A program made the translations under genes and the position numbers. Positions 36,366-45,187 of a stretch of DNA of 64,000 nt are shown piece after piece (within the stretch, counting starts at the first letter, position 1; every line of letters starts with the position of its first letter). Source of the stretch: Halomonas sp. M4R1S46 (GTDB taxonomy: Bacteria > Pseudomonadota > Gammaproteobacteria > Pseudomonadales > Halomonadaceae); the NCBI RefSeq assembly GCF_025725685.1, contig NZ_CP107008.1:992001-1056000 (forward strand). Reading direction: 5' to 3'. The notes under the pieces were generated by a model. The model did not search any database and was not told the DNA's origin. It saw only the letters and a program-made list of their open reading frames with translations.

Positions 36366-37391
36366 ATGGGAGACCTGACAGTGGCCGTGGTGCTGGGCGA
36401 TCCCCGGCTGCCGTATGCCTATGCCGTCGGCGGTCGCTTCGGCGACGAGGAACGAGGGGCGGTCGAGCACCTGCACACGGCGCTCTCGCAGCTCGAGGGC
36501 TATCACTTCAGCTACCTCGACCACCATGCCACGCTGATCGACGACCTGCGCAGCGTCCCCTACGACCTGGCGCTGAATCTCTGTGATACCGGCTTTCGCA
36601 ACCACTGGGAGCTGGAGCGAGATATTCCGGCCCTGCTGGAAATCCTGGGCATTCCCTATACCGGGGCCGATCCCATGAGCATCAGCCTGACCACCGACAA
36701 GGCCCTGGTCCGGGCCCTGGCGGCGGGGCAGGGCATCCCCGTGCCCAACGAGACCTACGTGGACCTGGCCGCCGCCCCGCTGGTCCTGCCGAGCATCTAT
36801 CCCTGCCTGATCAAGCCCAACAGCAGTGGCGGCAGCTTCGGTATCACCCGGGATTGCGTGGTGCAGGAGGCCGGGGAGGCGGAGACCTACCTGCGCTGGC
36901 TGGCCGCGCAGCCCGGCGTCGCTGATGCCCTCATGCAGGACTTCCTCACCGGCCCGGAGTACACGGTCGGGCTGGTCGGCAACCCCGCGACCGGCTTCAC
37001 GGTGCTGCCACCCCTGGAGATCGACTACACGGCACTGGACTCGCGGCTGCCGCCGATCCTCACCTACGGCTCCAAGGCGGACCCGGACTCGCCCTATTGG
37101 GACAAGCTCCGCTTCCGTCGGGCCCGGATCGATGACGTCAAGCGGAGCCAGCTGGTGGACTACTCGGTGACCCTGTTCCGGCGCTTGGGCCTGCGCGACT
37201 ACGCGCGCTTCGACTTCCGCGAAGGCGAGGATGGCCAGCCGCGGCTGCTCGACGTCAACACCAATCCCACCTGGTACTGGGACGGCAAGCTGGCGCTGAT
37301 GGCCGAGTGGGCGGGCTATCCCTACCACGAACTGCTGCGGCTGATCCTCGAGGCCGCGGTCTCGCGCCAGGGCCTCGACGTCGGCGCCTGA
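36366..37391 (+). CDS. ATP-grasp ligase, D-Ala-D-Ala-ligase-like
   Basis: The 341-residue ATP-grasp protein reads like a distant Ddl: YDLALNLCDTGFRNHWELE, PALLEILGIPYTGADPMSIS, LTTDKALVRALAAGQGIPVP, the ATP loop CLIKPNSSGGSFGIT, MQDFLTGPEYTVGLVG and the metal-binding end PRLLDVNTNPTWYWDG. The housekeeping Ddl has longer, different substrate loops, so this enzyme probably joins another amino acid or peptide. GGAGG precedes ATG 36366. It sits with a cluster of hydrolases and peptidases (37.4-44 kb). Confidence 0.78.
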   Translation: MGDLTVAVVLGDPRLPYAYAVGGRFGDEERGAVEHLHTALSQLEGYHFSYLDHHATLIDDLRSVPYDLALNLCDTGFRNHWELERDIPALLEILGIPYTGADPMSISLTTDKALVRALAAGQGIPVPNETYVDLAAAPLVLPSIYPCLIKPNSSGGSFGITRDCVVQEAGEAETYLRWLAAQPGVADALMQDFLTGPEYTVGLVGNPATGFTVLPPLEIDYTALDSRLPPILTYGSKADPDSPYWDKLRFRRARIDDVKRSQLVDYSVTLFRRLGLRDYARFDFREGEDGQPRLLDVNTNPTWYWDGKLALMAEWAGYPYHELLRLILEAAVSRQGLDVGA

Positions 37392-37393
37392 CG

Positions 37394-39427
37394 TCACAGC
37401 AGGTCACGGCTGATCTCCTCGTCCCAGTCCCGGCGGGCGAGGAGATCGCCCCCCTCGTAGGCCTTCAGCAGGCCGCGAATGCGAAAGCTGTGGGGCGTCG
37501 CGGTCAACTGGGTGCGGCACTCCAGGCGGGTGGACCAGGGGCCGCGGCGATGGGTGGTGATCTGCTCGACCGTCGCCTCGGCCGATCCCGGGTCGTAGTC
37601 ATGGATCCGGTAGGTCTTGGTGATGGTATAGCCGACCGTCAGGTCGATGTCCTCGATCCGGGCCACGGCGGCGTCGCCGAAGTCTCCCCCGGTGGTCGAG
37701 ATGCGGTAGGTCGACATGCCGGTCGTCAGGTCACGCTCCACCAGCCGGCGGAAGGGGGCCACCGTCAGGGTGGTCATCTCGGGCATGGGGGCGCGTTCCG
37801 GCGGCTCGAAGGGCCGCAGCCGGCTATCCTCGTCACGCGGCGGGCGTACCGGGAGCGACAGCCGGCTGGCGCCGGTGTAGAGGGTCAGGTTGACGGGCTC
37901 CGGGGCCGGCCAGATCACCGGCCAGTAGCTGGTCGAGATCGCCAGCCGAAGGGTGTGGCCGGGGGCGAAGGCATGGGCGATGTCGTTGAGCTGGAGCGTG
38001 ACCTGGTAGCGTCGGCCCGGCGTCATGGGGCTCGGGGTCGCGGGACTGTCGCGCTGGGCCAGGTTGAGGATGCCGTAGCTGACCCGGGCGGAGGCCCCAT
38101 CGGGGGCCACATCGTTGAGGCGCACGATGACGAAGGCGACGGGACGGTCGACCGCCAGGGCCAGCGAGACGCTGGGGGCGCCGAGGACCTCCAGGCGCTC
38201 CTCGAGGGGGTCGGCGTCGAACACCAGGGACTTGCCGTCGTCCTCCCGCTGGTCGATCGGCGCCTCGCCCTCCGAGCCGAAGCCGTACCAGTCGCCGGCG
38301 GTCAGCCCGGTGGTCTGCGGCGAGGCCAGGCGCATCCGGTCCTCGCCGTCGGGGTGTTCGCCCAGCGACAGCACGTTCAGGTAGAGCGTCTTCTCCCCCA
38401 GCCGCGGCGAGGGCCAGGTCTCCTCCGCCACCCAGCGCCCGGGACGCTCGGCATGCATCGGCGCGGGGGGCACGTATTCCTCCATCCACACCCGCAGCAT
38501 GGGCTCGTCCATGACGCCGGTCTCCAGCCCCTTCAACCAGTGATCCCACCAGCGCAGGGCCTCCTGGAAGAAGCCGATGGCCGGCCCGGGCAGGGCGGCG
38601 TGGGGAAAGGCATGGGACCAGGGGCCGATCAGGCCCTTGCGCGGCACCGTCAGCCCGGCCATCAGCCGCGGGATGGCGTTAACGTAGCCGTCGGCCCAGC
38701 CGCCCACGGCGAACACCGGGCAGGTCACGGCCGCGAAGTCCTCGCACACCGAACCGTGCTGCCAGTAGGCGTCGCGATGGGGATGACGCATCCACACCAA
38801 GGGATAGAAGGGCGCCTGTTCGATGCGCTGCCGCCACTTCGACCGCCAGTCGGCCCCCACGATGTCCGGGTCCGGGGGCGTGGTGGCGCAGGACAGCAGC
38901 ACCGATCCCCAGCCGAGGTTCTCGTTGAGCAGGCAGCCGCCCTGATAGTGCACGTCGTCCCGGTAGCGGTCGTCGGTGGAGCACATGGTGATGATCGCCT
39001 TGAGCGGCGCGGGGCGCAGGGCCGCCACCTGGAGGGCGTTGAAGCCGCCCCAGGAGATGCCCATCATGCCGACGCGGCCGTTGCACCAGGGCTGGGCGAC
39101 CAGCCAGTCGATGGCCTCGACGGCGTCGTCGAGTTCCTGGGGCAGGTACTCGTCGAGGAGCACGCCATCGGAGTCGCCGCTGCCGCGCAGGTCGAGGCGG
39201 ATACAGGCGTAGCCATGGCCGGCGAAGTAGCGGTGCAACGGCTCGTCCCGCAGGCGGGTGAAGTCGCGCTTGCGGTAGGGCATGTATTCGAGGATGGCCG
39301 GCACGGGGGCCTGCTCCGCGTCGGTGGGCCGCCAGATCCGGGCCGCCAGGCGGGCCCCGTCGCTCATGGGGATCCAGACGTTCTCGATGACCCGGATGTC
39401 GCGGGGGAACTGCTCGACGATCTTCAT
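37394..39427 (-). CDS. CocE/NonD family alpha/beta hydrolase, copy 1
   Basis: The 677-residue enzyme has the cocaine-esterase/glutaryl-acylase layout. An N-terminal X-Pro dipeptidyl-peptidase S15 catalytic domain begins VWIPMSDGARLAARIWRP and LEYMPYRKRDFT, with the nucleophile in GMMGISWGGFNALQVAAL (~135). WADGYVNAIPRLMAGL and GPWSHAFPHAALPGPA follow, then a C-terminal galactose-binding beta domain. Natural substrates may be esters or amides. The start ATG 39427 has AGGTGAG upstream. It is divergent from a clear paralogue at 39544. Confidence 0.85.
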   Translation of the reverse strand: MKIVEQFPRDIRVIENVWIPMSDGARLAARIWRPTDAEQAPVPAILEYMPYRKRDFTRLRDEPLHRYFAGHGYACIRLDLRGSGDSDGVLLDEYLPQELDDAVEAIDWLVAQPWCNGRVGMMGISWGGFNALQVAALRPAPLKAIITMCSTDDRYRDDVHYQGGCLLNENLGWGSVLLSCATTPPDPDIVGADWRSKWRQRIEQAPFYPLVWMRHPHRDAYWQHGSVCEDFAAVTCPVFAVGGWADGYVNAIPRLMAGLTVPRKGLIGPWSHAFPHAALPGPAIGFFQEALRWWDHWLKGLETGVMDEPMLRVWMEEYVPPAPMHAERPGRWVAEETWPSPRLGEKTLYLNVLSLGEHPDGEDRMRLASPQTTGLTAGDWYGFGSEGEAPIDQREDDGKSLVFDADPLEERLEVLGAPSVSLALAVDRPVAFVIVRLNDVAPDGASARVSYGILNLAQRDSPATPSPMTPGRRYQVTLQLNDIAHAFAPGHTLRLAISTSYWPVIWPAPEPVNLTLYTGASRLSLPVRPPRDEDSRLRPFEPPERAPMPEMTTLTVAPFRRLVERDLTTGMSTYRISTTGGDFGDAAVARIEDIDLTVGYTITKTYRIHDYDPGSAEATVEQITTHRRGPWSTRLECRTQLTATPHSFRIRGLLKAYEGGDLLARRDWDEEISRDLL

Positions 39428-39543
39428 GGCACTCACCTCTCGGGCAAGCACCGCTGGCGGCGGTGTATCCTGAAGCATATACGATGCCGGGCCGCCTTCG
39501 AGGCGGGACCCGGCGGCGGGCATCGGGTCGGGAGGACGGCGAG

Positions 39544-41556
39544 ATGGCGGACGATCACGAGGTCGGGGTGACGGTCATCGAGAATACCTGGATTCTGATG
39601 TCGGACGGCTGCCGGCTGGCCGCCAAGCTGTGGTTGCCCGAGGGGGCCGAGCAGGCGCCGGTGCCGGCGATCCTCGAATACATTCCCTACCGCAAGCGGG
39701 ATTTCCGGGCCAGTCGCGACAGTCAGGTCCACGGCTACTTCGCCCGGCACGGCTATGCCGGCGTACGCGTCGACCTGCGCGGCAGCGGCGACTCCGATGG
39801 CGTGCTTCTCGACGAGTACCTGCCCCAGGAACTCGACGATGGGGTCGAGGTGATCCGCTGGATCGCCGCTCAACCCTGGTGCAGCGGTGAGGTGGGGATG
39901 CTCGGCATCTCCTGGGGCGGCTTCAACGGCCTGCAGATCGCCGCCCTGCAGCCCCCCGAGCTGAAGGCGGTGATCTCGGTGTGCTCCTCCGATGATCGCT
40001 ATACCGACGACGTGCACTACATGGGCGGCTGCCTGCTGACCGACAACCTGTCCTGGGCCTCGGTGATGCTCTCCTACAATGCCTGTCCCCCGGACCCGGC
40101 CATCGTCGGCGATCGCTGGCGCGAGCTGTGGATCCAGCGCCTCGAGGGCAGCGGGCTCTGGCTCAAGAACTGGCTGGACCACCAGCGTCGCGATGCCTTC
40201 TGGCGCCACGCCTCGGTCTGCGAGGACTTCTCGGCGATCCGTTGCCCGGTGTTCGCGGTCAGCGGCTGGGCCGACGGCTACTGCAACACCGTGTTCCGGC
40301 TGTTGCAGCACCTGGTGGTCCCGCGCAAGGGGCTGGTGGGCCCCTGGGGACACAAGTACCCCCATCTGGGCGGGCCGGGCCCGTCCATCGACTTCCTCGG
40401 CGAATGCCTGCGCTGGTGGGATCGCTGGCTGAAGGGGGTCGACAACGGCGTGGACCGGGAACCGCTGCTACGGGCCTGGATGCAGGACAGCGTCTCGCCG
40501 ATCAGCGACGACCGTCCCGGTCGCTGGGTGGCCGAGACCCGGTGGCCGAGCGATCGCCTGCACCCCCTGGCGTATGGCCTGTCGGCCTCGGGCCTGGTGA
40601 GCGAGGGCGCGGGCCGGCCCGATGCCGCGCCGCTGTCGATCCGCAGCCCGCTGAGCGTGGGGCTCTTCGCCGGCAAGTGGTGCAGCTATTCGGAGAGCAC
40701 CGACCTGCCCACCGACCAGCGCCTGGAGGATGGCGGTTCGCTGTGCTTCGACACCGCCCCGCTGACGGAGGCCGTGGAGATCCTCGGCCAGCCTGTCGTC
40801 GAGCTCGAGCTCTCGGCGAATCGGCCCCAGGCGATGGTCGCCGTGCGACTCTCCGATATCGGTCCCGACGGCACCGTCACCCTGGTCAGCTACGGCCTGC
40901 TCAACCTCAGCCATCGCCATGGGCACGACCGCCCCGAGCCGCTGACCCCCGGCGAGACCTGCCGCGTCCGCGTGCGCCTCAACCATGTCGCCCAGGCCTT
41001 CCCGGCGGGCAACCGTATCCGTGTGGCGGTGTCGTCCTCGTACTGGCCGCTGGCCTGGCCCTCGCCGCTGCCGGCGACCCTCACCCTCCATCCCCCGGGC
41101 TGCCGGCTGCTGCTGCCGTCGCGTCCGGCGCGGACGCAGGATGCCTCCCTGCCCGACCTCGGGGCGCCGCGCATGGCGCCGGGGCCGGCCACCACCCTGC
41201 TGGTGCCGGCCCATCGCGAGTGGACGGTGCTGTTCAACCTGGCCACCAACGAGGCCACCCTGAGGGTCATCGACAACGACGGTTGCTGGCGCCTCGACGA
41301 CCTGGGCCTGACGCTCGGCTACGACGTGACCGAGCGATACTCCCAGGCCAACGACGACTACGCCACGGTCAGCGGCGAGGTGGTCAACAGCCGCCACTTC
41401 GAGCGGGGCGACTGGCGCGTGGAGACGGTCACCCGTACGCTGTTGTCCACCACGGCCACGCACTTCCACCTCAACGCCACCCTGGATGCCTACGAAGGGG
41501 GCGAGCGGGTATTCTCGCGCACGTGGAACGAAGCCATCCCCCGGGACAACATCTGA
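39544..41556 (+). CDS. CocE/NonD family alpha/beta hydrolase, copy 2
   Basis: This 670-residue protein is a paralogue of the enzyme at 37394-39427 along its full length. It shares LEY(M/I)PYRKRDF, GSGDSDGVLLDEYLPQELDD, the nucleophile motif GMLGISWGGFNGLQIAAL, PVFAV(G/S)GWADGY and GPW(S/G)H. The two genes face away from each other across 116 bp, so they arose by an inverted duplication or are co-controlled from one divergent promoter. The C-terminal halves differ more than the catalytic halves, which suggests different substrates. Confidence 0.85.
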   Translation: MADDHEVGVTVIENTWILMSDGCRLAAKLWLPEGAEQAPVPAILEYIPYRKRDFRASRDSQVHGYFARHGYAGVRVDLRGSGDSDGVLLDEYLPQELDDGVEVIRWIAAQPWCSGEVGMLGISWGGFNGLQIAALQPPELKAVISVCSSDDRYTDDVHYMGGCLLTDNLSWASVMLSYNACPPDPAIVGDRWRELWIQRLEGSGLWLKNWLDHQRRDAFWRHASVCEDFSAIRCPVFAVSGWADGYCNTVFRLLQHLVVPRKGLVGPWGHKYPHLGGPGPSIDFLGECLRWWDRWLKGVDNGVDREPLLRAWMQDSVSPISDDRPGRWVAETRWPSDRLHPLAYGLSASGLVSEGAGRPDAAPLSIRSPLSVGLFAGKWCSYSESTDLPTDQRLEDGGSLCFDTAPLTEAVEILGQPVVELELSANRPQAMVAVRLSDIGPDGTVTLVSYGLLNLSHRHGHDRPEPLTPGETCRVRVRLNHVAQAFPAGNRIRVAVSSSYWPLAWPSPLPATLTLHPPGCRLLLPSRPARTQDASLPDLGAPRMAPGPATTLLVPAHREWTVLFNLATNEATLRVIDNDGCWRLDDLGLTLGYDVTERYSQANDDYATVSGEVVNSRHFERGDWRVETVTRTLLSTTATHFHLNATLDAYEGGERVFSRTWNEAIPRDNI

Positions 41557-41671
41557 CGCCACGCGGTCACGGGGAACCCACCTGCCCGCCGGCTGTCCAT
41601 GCAGGCGGTGCACCCATGCGGGGGCCCTGTTCACCACGCGTCCATCCATCAGCGTTTTCCGAGGAGCCGGA

Positions 41672-42238
41672 ATGAGAACCGCCCTGCGACACGCCCTGAT
41701 CCCCCTGCTGGGGGCCTGCCTGCTGAACGGCACCGCCGCCGCCGACGACGAGCCCGAGGTGTATGGCTGGGTCGAGAAGACCACCATCGAACCCTGGGGC
41801 GTGGAGCTGAAGGCCAAGCTCGACAGCGGCGCGCTGACGTCCTCCATGCAGGCCGAGCACATCGAGGAGTTCGAGCGCGATGGCGAGGAGTGGGTGCGCT
41901 TCGAGATCGAGGTCGAGGACGAGGCCACCGGCGAGGTGGTGGCCAAGCAGTTCGAGCGAGAGGTCTATCGCCGGCTGATCCTCACCGGCGCCGGCGGCAA
42001 GGACCGTCGCCCGGCGGTACTGTTGACGATCTGCATGGGGGATACCCGCTACCAGGAGCAGTTCAGCCTCGAGAATCGTGATGACATGAACTATCCGGTG
42101 CTGCTGGGACGGCGTGTCATCCAGGACCTGGGGCTGCTCGACGTCACCCGGACCTTCACGCACTCGCCCGAGTGCGACGAGGACTCGCCGCTCATGGAAC
42201 ATGCCGACAAGGAGTACGACGAGGACATCGGCATCTAG
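41672..42238 (+). CDS. RimK-associated ATP-dependent zinc protease family protein, exported
   Basis: The 188-residue protein has a signal peptide (LIPLLGACLLNGTAAA) and a retropepsin-like domain of the PF05618 kind: YGWVEKTTIEPWGVELKAKL then DSGALTSSMQAEHIEEFERD, holding the DSGA motif equivalent to an aspartic-protease DTGA, and YPVLLGRRVIQDLGLLDVTR at the end. The zinc and ATP claims in the family name come from genomic association, not direct proof. It lies near an ATP-grasp ligase and an M14 carboxypeptidase, in keeping with peptide processing. Confidence 0.82.
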   Translation: MRTALRHALIPLLGACLLNGTAAADDEPEVYGWVEKTTIEPWGVELKAKLDSGALTSSMQAEHIEEFERDGEEWVRFEIEVEDEATGEVVAKQFEREVYRRLILTGAGGKDRRPAVLLTICMGDTRYQEQFSLENRDDMNYPVLLGRRVIQDLGLLDVTRTFTHSPECDEDSPLMEHADKEYDEDIGI

Positions 42239-42255
42239 CCTTGGGGGCCGGCCGG

Positions 42256-43983
42256 CTAGCGGATGTCTTCGACCGGAAGCCGGCGCGTGATGCCGCCCAG
42301 CCGCGGGCTCTCGACGCGCACCGTCACCTCGCCTTCCCCCTCGATCAGCCAGCGCGCCCGGGCCTGATGGCTGTTGCCCCGGGAGCGCTGGAACCAGGGC
42401 ATATGCGCGGCATCGCCCTGGCCGCGCCCCCAGCCGTCGAGGTGGCCCAGTTCCTGGCGGGCCTGGCTGGAGACGTGCAGGCGGCAGCCCAGCGGGCTCG
42501 CCCAGGCCACCACGCCGCCGTTCCAGGGCCGCTTGCGCGCCGCCTGCACGCCATGCGTCGGCAGGTAGCCGTGATTGGCGGCCGTCAGCTCCAGCAGGTG
42601 CTGACGGGGCCCCAGCGGGGTCAGGTTCAGGTGCTCGATCACCAGCCGCGGCAGCATGGCGGCCACCCGCAGCCAGTAGGCGACCAGGGCGTCGCAGAGC
42701 CCGGGCAGCGCCTCGGGGGGCGGATTCCAGAGCCCGCAGACCGGGTCCAGGCCGCCGACCTCCACCTGCCCCAACTGGGGGTGCACCAGCGGCCGCCAGT
42801 CGCCGAACAGCCGCCGCCGGTTCTCGCTGAGGTCCCAGCGGGCCAGCCCCTCCAGCGCCTCGCGGTCGAAGCTCGTGTAGTGGTCGATGAAGCGCGCGGG
42901 AGCGGGCCGTCCGAGCCGGCGGAACAGGTCCCAGAGCTCGCAGACGATCGCCACGCAGCCCCGCTGGTGGTAGGCGAAATCGATCAGGTCGCCGTGCAGC
43001 GGGGTCTCGGGCTCGTAGCAGAACTCCTCGAAGCTGCTCACCGTGGGGTAGCCGACTCGGGCCTCGCCCCAGTCGGCGAGCTGGCGATAGAGCGCCAGGT
43101 CGGCCGGGGCCATCCGGCTGTCCGGGCCGTGGGAGAGGGGGCGGATGAAGACCCCGCCGAAGGTGTGCAGGTTCAGCCAGGCGTAGAGGTTGGGGTGGTG
43201 CAGGGCGAAGTCGATGACGGCGTGGGTCTCCGGCTCGGCGCCGGGCCGCTGGCCGGCGCCGAGCTGTTCGGGCTCCGGCTGCCAGCCCCAGGGAAACTGG
43301 CGGTTGAAGTCGGGGGTATCGGCCAGCCAGTCCGGCTCGGGGATCGTCTGGCCATCCCAGTGTTCGATGGCGCCCTCCGGGTAGAGTCGCCAGTAGGGCG
43401 GCGGATCGTCCACCCGGCGCGGCAGCATCAGCCCGGGGTAGCAGGCCGAGGCCACGAAGTCGCCGGCCGGATCGGCCTGGCGCAGGTAGCGGCAGCGGCC
43501 GTCGCCGTCGAGGTCCTGGGCATACCAGCGGGGCCGCTCGGGGCTGTCGGAATGGCGGCGCGGTACCGAGCGCACGAAGCCGCCTTGGGTCAGCACCTGC
43601 TCGGCCCCGTCGGGCGAGACCCGGGGGCAGATGTAGAACAGCACCTCGCGCAGGGCCTCGCGCTGCGGCTCGGGCCAGTCGTCGGCCAGCGCCTCGGAGT
43701 CGAGGTGCAGGGCGAGGACGGCCTCGGCGATGGCCAGGGCGACGCTGGAGCCGGCCAGCTCGGTGCCGTGCATGTTGCCATCCACCCAGACGCCGGGGCG
43801 CCGGCGGTCGGGCTCCGGGCCGATGGTCAGCACCCAGATCTCGCGGCCCTGTGGTGTCGTGCCGATGCTGCGAAGGTGGGCGAGCTCGGGGTGAGCCTCG
43901 GCCCAGGCCTCGAGCTGGCGGCCGAGTGCCTTGTGGCTCAGGTACTCATGGCGAAAACGGCCATCCTGGTGAGGCTGGGGCAT
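42256..43983 (-). CDS. M14 family zinc carboxypeptidase
   Basis: The 575-residue enzyme has the carboxypeptidase zinc site HGTE in VDGNMHGTELAGSSVALAIA (~70), FYICPRVSPDGAEQVL, the third zinc histidine in LYAWLNLHTFGG, and a catalytic glutamate in GCVAIVCELWDLF. No signal peptide is evident, so it is probably cytoplasmic. The C-terminal ~150 residues form an extra beta-rich region absent from short M14 members. It is convergent with the zinc-protease-family gene, with 17 bp between stops. Confidence 0.82.
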   Translation of the reverse strand: MPQPHQDGRFRHEYLSHKALGRQLEAWAEAHPELAHLRSIGTTPQGREIWVLTIGPEPDRRRPGVWVDGNMHGTELAGSSVALAIAEAVLALHLDSEALADDWPEPQREALREVLFYICPRVSPDGAEQVLTQGGFVRSVPRRHSDSPERPRWYAQDLDGDGRCRYLRQADPAGDFVASACYPGLMLPRRVDDPPPYWRLYPEGAIEHWDGQTIPEPDWLADTPDFNRQFPWGWQPEPEQLGAGQRPGAEPETHAVIDFALHHPNLYAWLNLHTFGGVFIRPLSHGPDSRMAPADLALYRQLADWGEARVGYPTVSSFEEFCYEPETPLHGDLIDFAYHQRGCVAIVCELWDLFRRLGRPAPARFIDHYTSFDREALEGLARWDLSENRRRLFGDWRPLVHPQLGQVEVGGLDPVCGLWNPPPEALPGLCDALVAYWLRVAAMLPRLVIEHLNLTPLGPRQHLLELTAANHGYLPTHGVQAARKRPWNGGVVAWASPLGCRLHVSSQARQELGHLDGWGRGQGDAAHMPWFQRSRGNSHQARARWLIEGEGEVTVRVESPRLGGITRRLPVEDIR

Positions 43984-44220
43984 GCCGGGACCTCGGTGAG
44001 TGAATGCTTACCTGAGTATGCGCCAAGCCGGCGACGGGGGAGAAATCGCGCTCGTCGGCGGCGCATCGCTGGCCTGGCTCGTGACGAGCGAATCGCCGCC
44101 CCGAGCGTGGCGCTCCGCCGGGGCCGGGCGGCATCCATGGGAACATGGCGCCGGATTCGGTTGTCTCGACATGGAAGACGCCATGTACGACCACCATCCG
44201 GTTTGCCAAGGGAGCAGGCG

Positions 44221-44820
44221 ATGCACGAACCCGGAACCCTGTCGGCCGTGAAGGCCGAGCTGGAGGCCTTCGGCGCGGCCAACGACCAGGCCGTCGGCGA
44301 GGGTCACGAGCGAATGCTCAACATCACGCCGGCCACCGGCGAATTCCTCGGTGTGCTGGTCCGGGCCACTGGCGCCCGGCAGATCCTCGAGGTCGGCACC
44401 TCCAACGGCTACTCCACCCTATGGCTCGCCGAGGCGGCACTGGCCACCGGCGGTCGGGTCACCACCGTGGAGTGGGCCACCGACAAGTGGGTGAAGGCCG
44501 GGGAGAACTTCGCGGCCGCCGGCGTGGACGGGGTGATCGAGTCCCTGCATGCCGATGCCGAGAAGGTGCTCGAACGCCAGGACGAGGCCTCGCTGGACCT
44601 GATCTTCCTCGACGCCGACCGTGCCCGCTATCCGGGGTGGTGGCCGATGCTGCGGCGCGTGTTGTGCCCGGGGGGGCTGCTGGTGATGGACAACGCCACC
44701 TCCCATGCCGAGCAGGTCGCGCCCTTCGTCGCGCTGGTGGAGGACGACCCGGCCTTCGTCTCCAGCCTGGTCCCGGTGGGCAAGGGCGAGTTGCTGGCCA
44801 CCCGGGTCCCCTCGCCTTGA
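44221..44820 (+). CDS. SAM-dependent O-methyltransferase (caffeoyl-CoA/catechol type)
   Basis: The 199-residue class I methyltransferase shows motif I ILEVGTSNGYSTLWLAEA (~55), VTTVEWATDKWVKAGENF, and motif LDLIFLDADRARYPGWWPML with LVMDNATSHAEQVAPF, the metal-binding DN pair of O-methyltransferase family 3. Substrates could be catechols or aromatic acids. ATG 44221 was chosen with GGAGCAGG upstream; the open frame runs much further back but only as antisense to the M14 gene. Confidence 0.85.
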   Translation: MHEPGTLSAVKAELEAFGAANDQAVGEGHERMLNITPATGEFLGVLVRATGARQILEVGTSNGYSTLWLAEAALATGGRVTTVEWATDKWVKAGENFAAAGVDGVIESLHADAEKVLERQDEASLDLIFLDADRARYPGWWPMLRRVLCPGGLLVMDNATSHAEQVAPFVALVEDDPAFVSSLVPVGKGELLATRVPSP

Positions 44821-45187
44821 CGGCGGCGAGGCAGCGCTGTGGCGTTGCCCGTTGCGCGGGCGATGCCTGCCCACGGGGCTGTTGCGGCTGGCTCGTCTGG
44901 CCAGGTCTCCGGCCATCCCGCGGTCATCGCCCCCCAGGTACCGGTCGGTGCACTGGTCAGGGCGGCGGCTGGTGCCTAGGGTGAAAGCGAGGGACTTCTC
45001 CCGACGGGGAAGTGCCGGGGGCTCGCCACGGTGACCGCGGTGCGGTCTGCCCGGGTGGCCGAGGTGAGCATGGCATCATTCCATCGACACGCAGACTGGG
45101 TGCCTTTGCGCCTCACGATCGCCTTGTCGGCCGCCAGCACGCGACCCGAGCCTGGACGCATGGGCCCCGGTAGCAAGTGAGGTTCAC
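44821..45187. other. Intergenic region, nothing recognised
   Basis: The 367 bases between the methyltransferase and the methanethiol oxidase hold no ORF with family sequence, no terminator with a T run and no convincing promoter boxes. It is GC-rich with several small inverted repeats. A regulatory region for the oxidase is likely here but not visible. Confidence 0.5.

Noticed and set aside
37307..39571. Long plus-strand frame across the first CocE gene
   Set aside because: It is antisense to a protein with clear catalytic motifs; the translation has no recognisable domain and biased composition.
40468..41946. Long minus-strand frame across the second CocE gene and the zinc-protease gene
   Set aside because: Same reason: a shadow frame opposite recognised genes.
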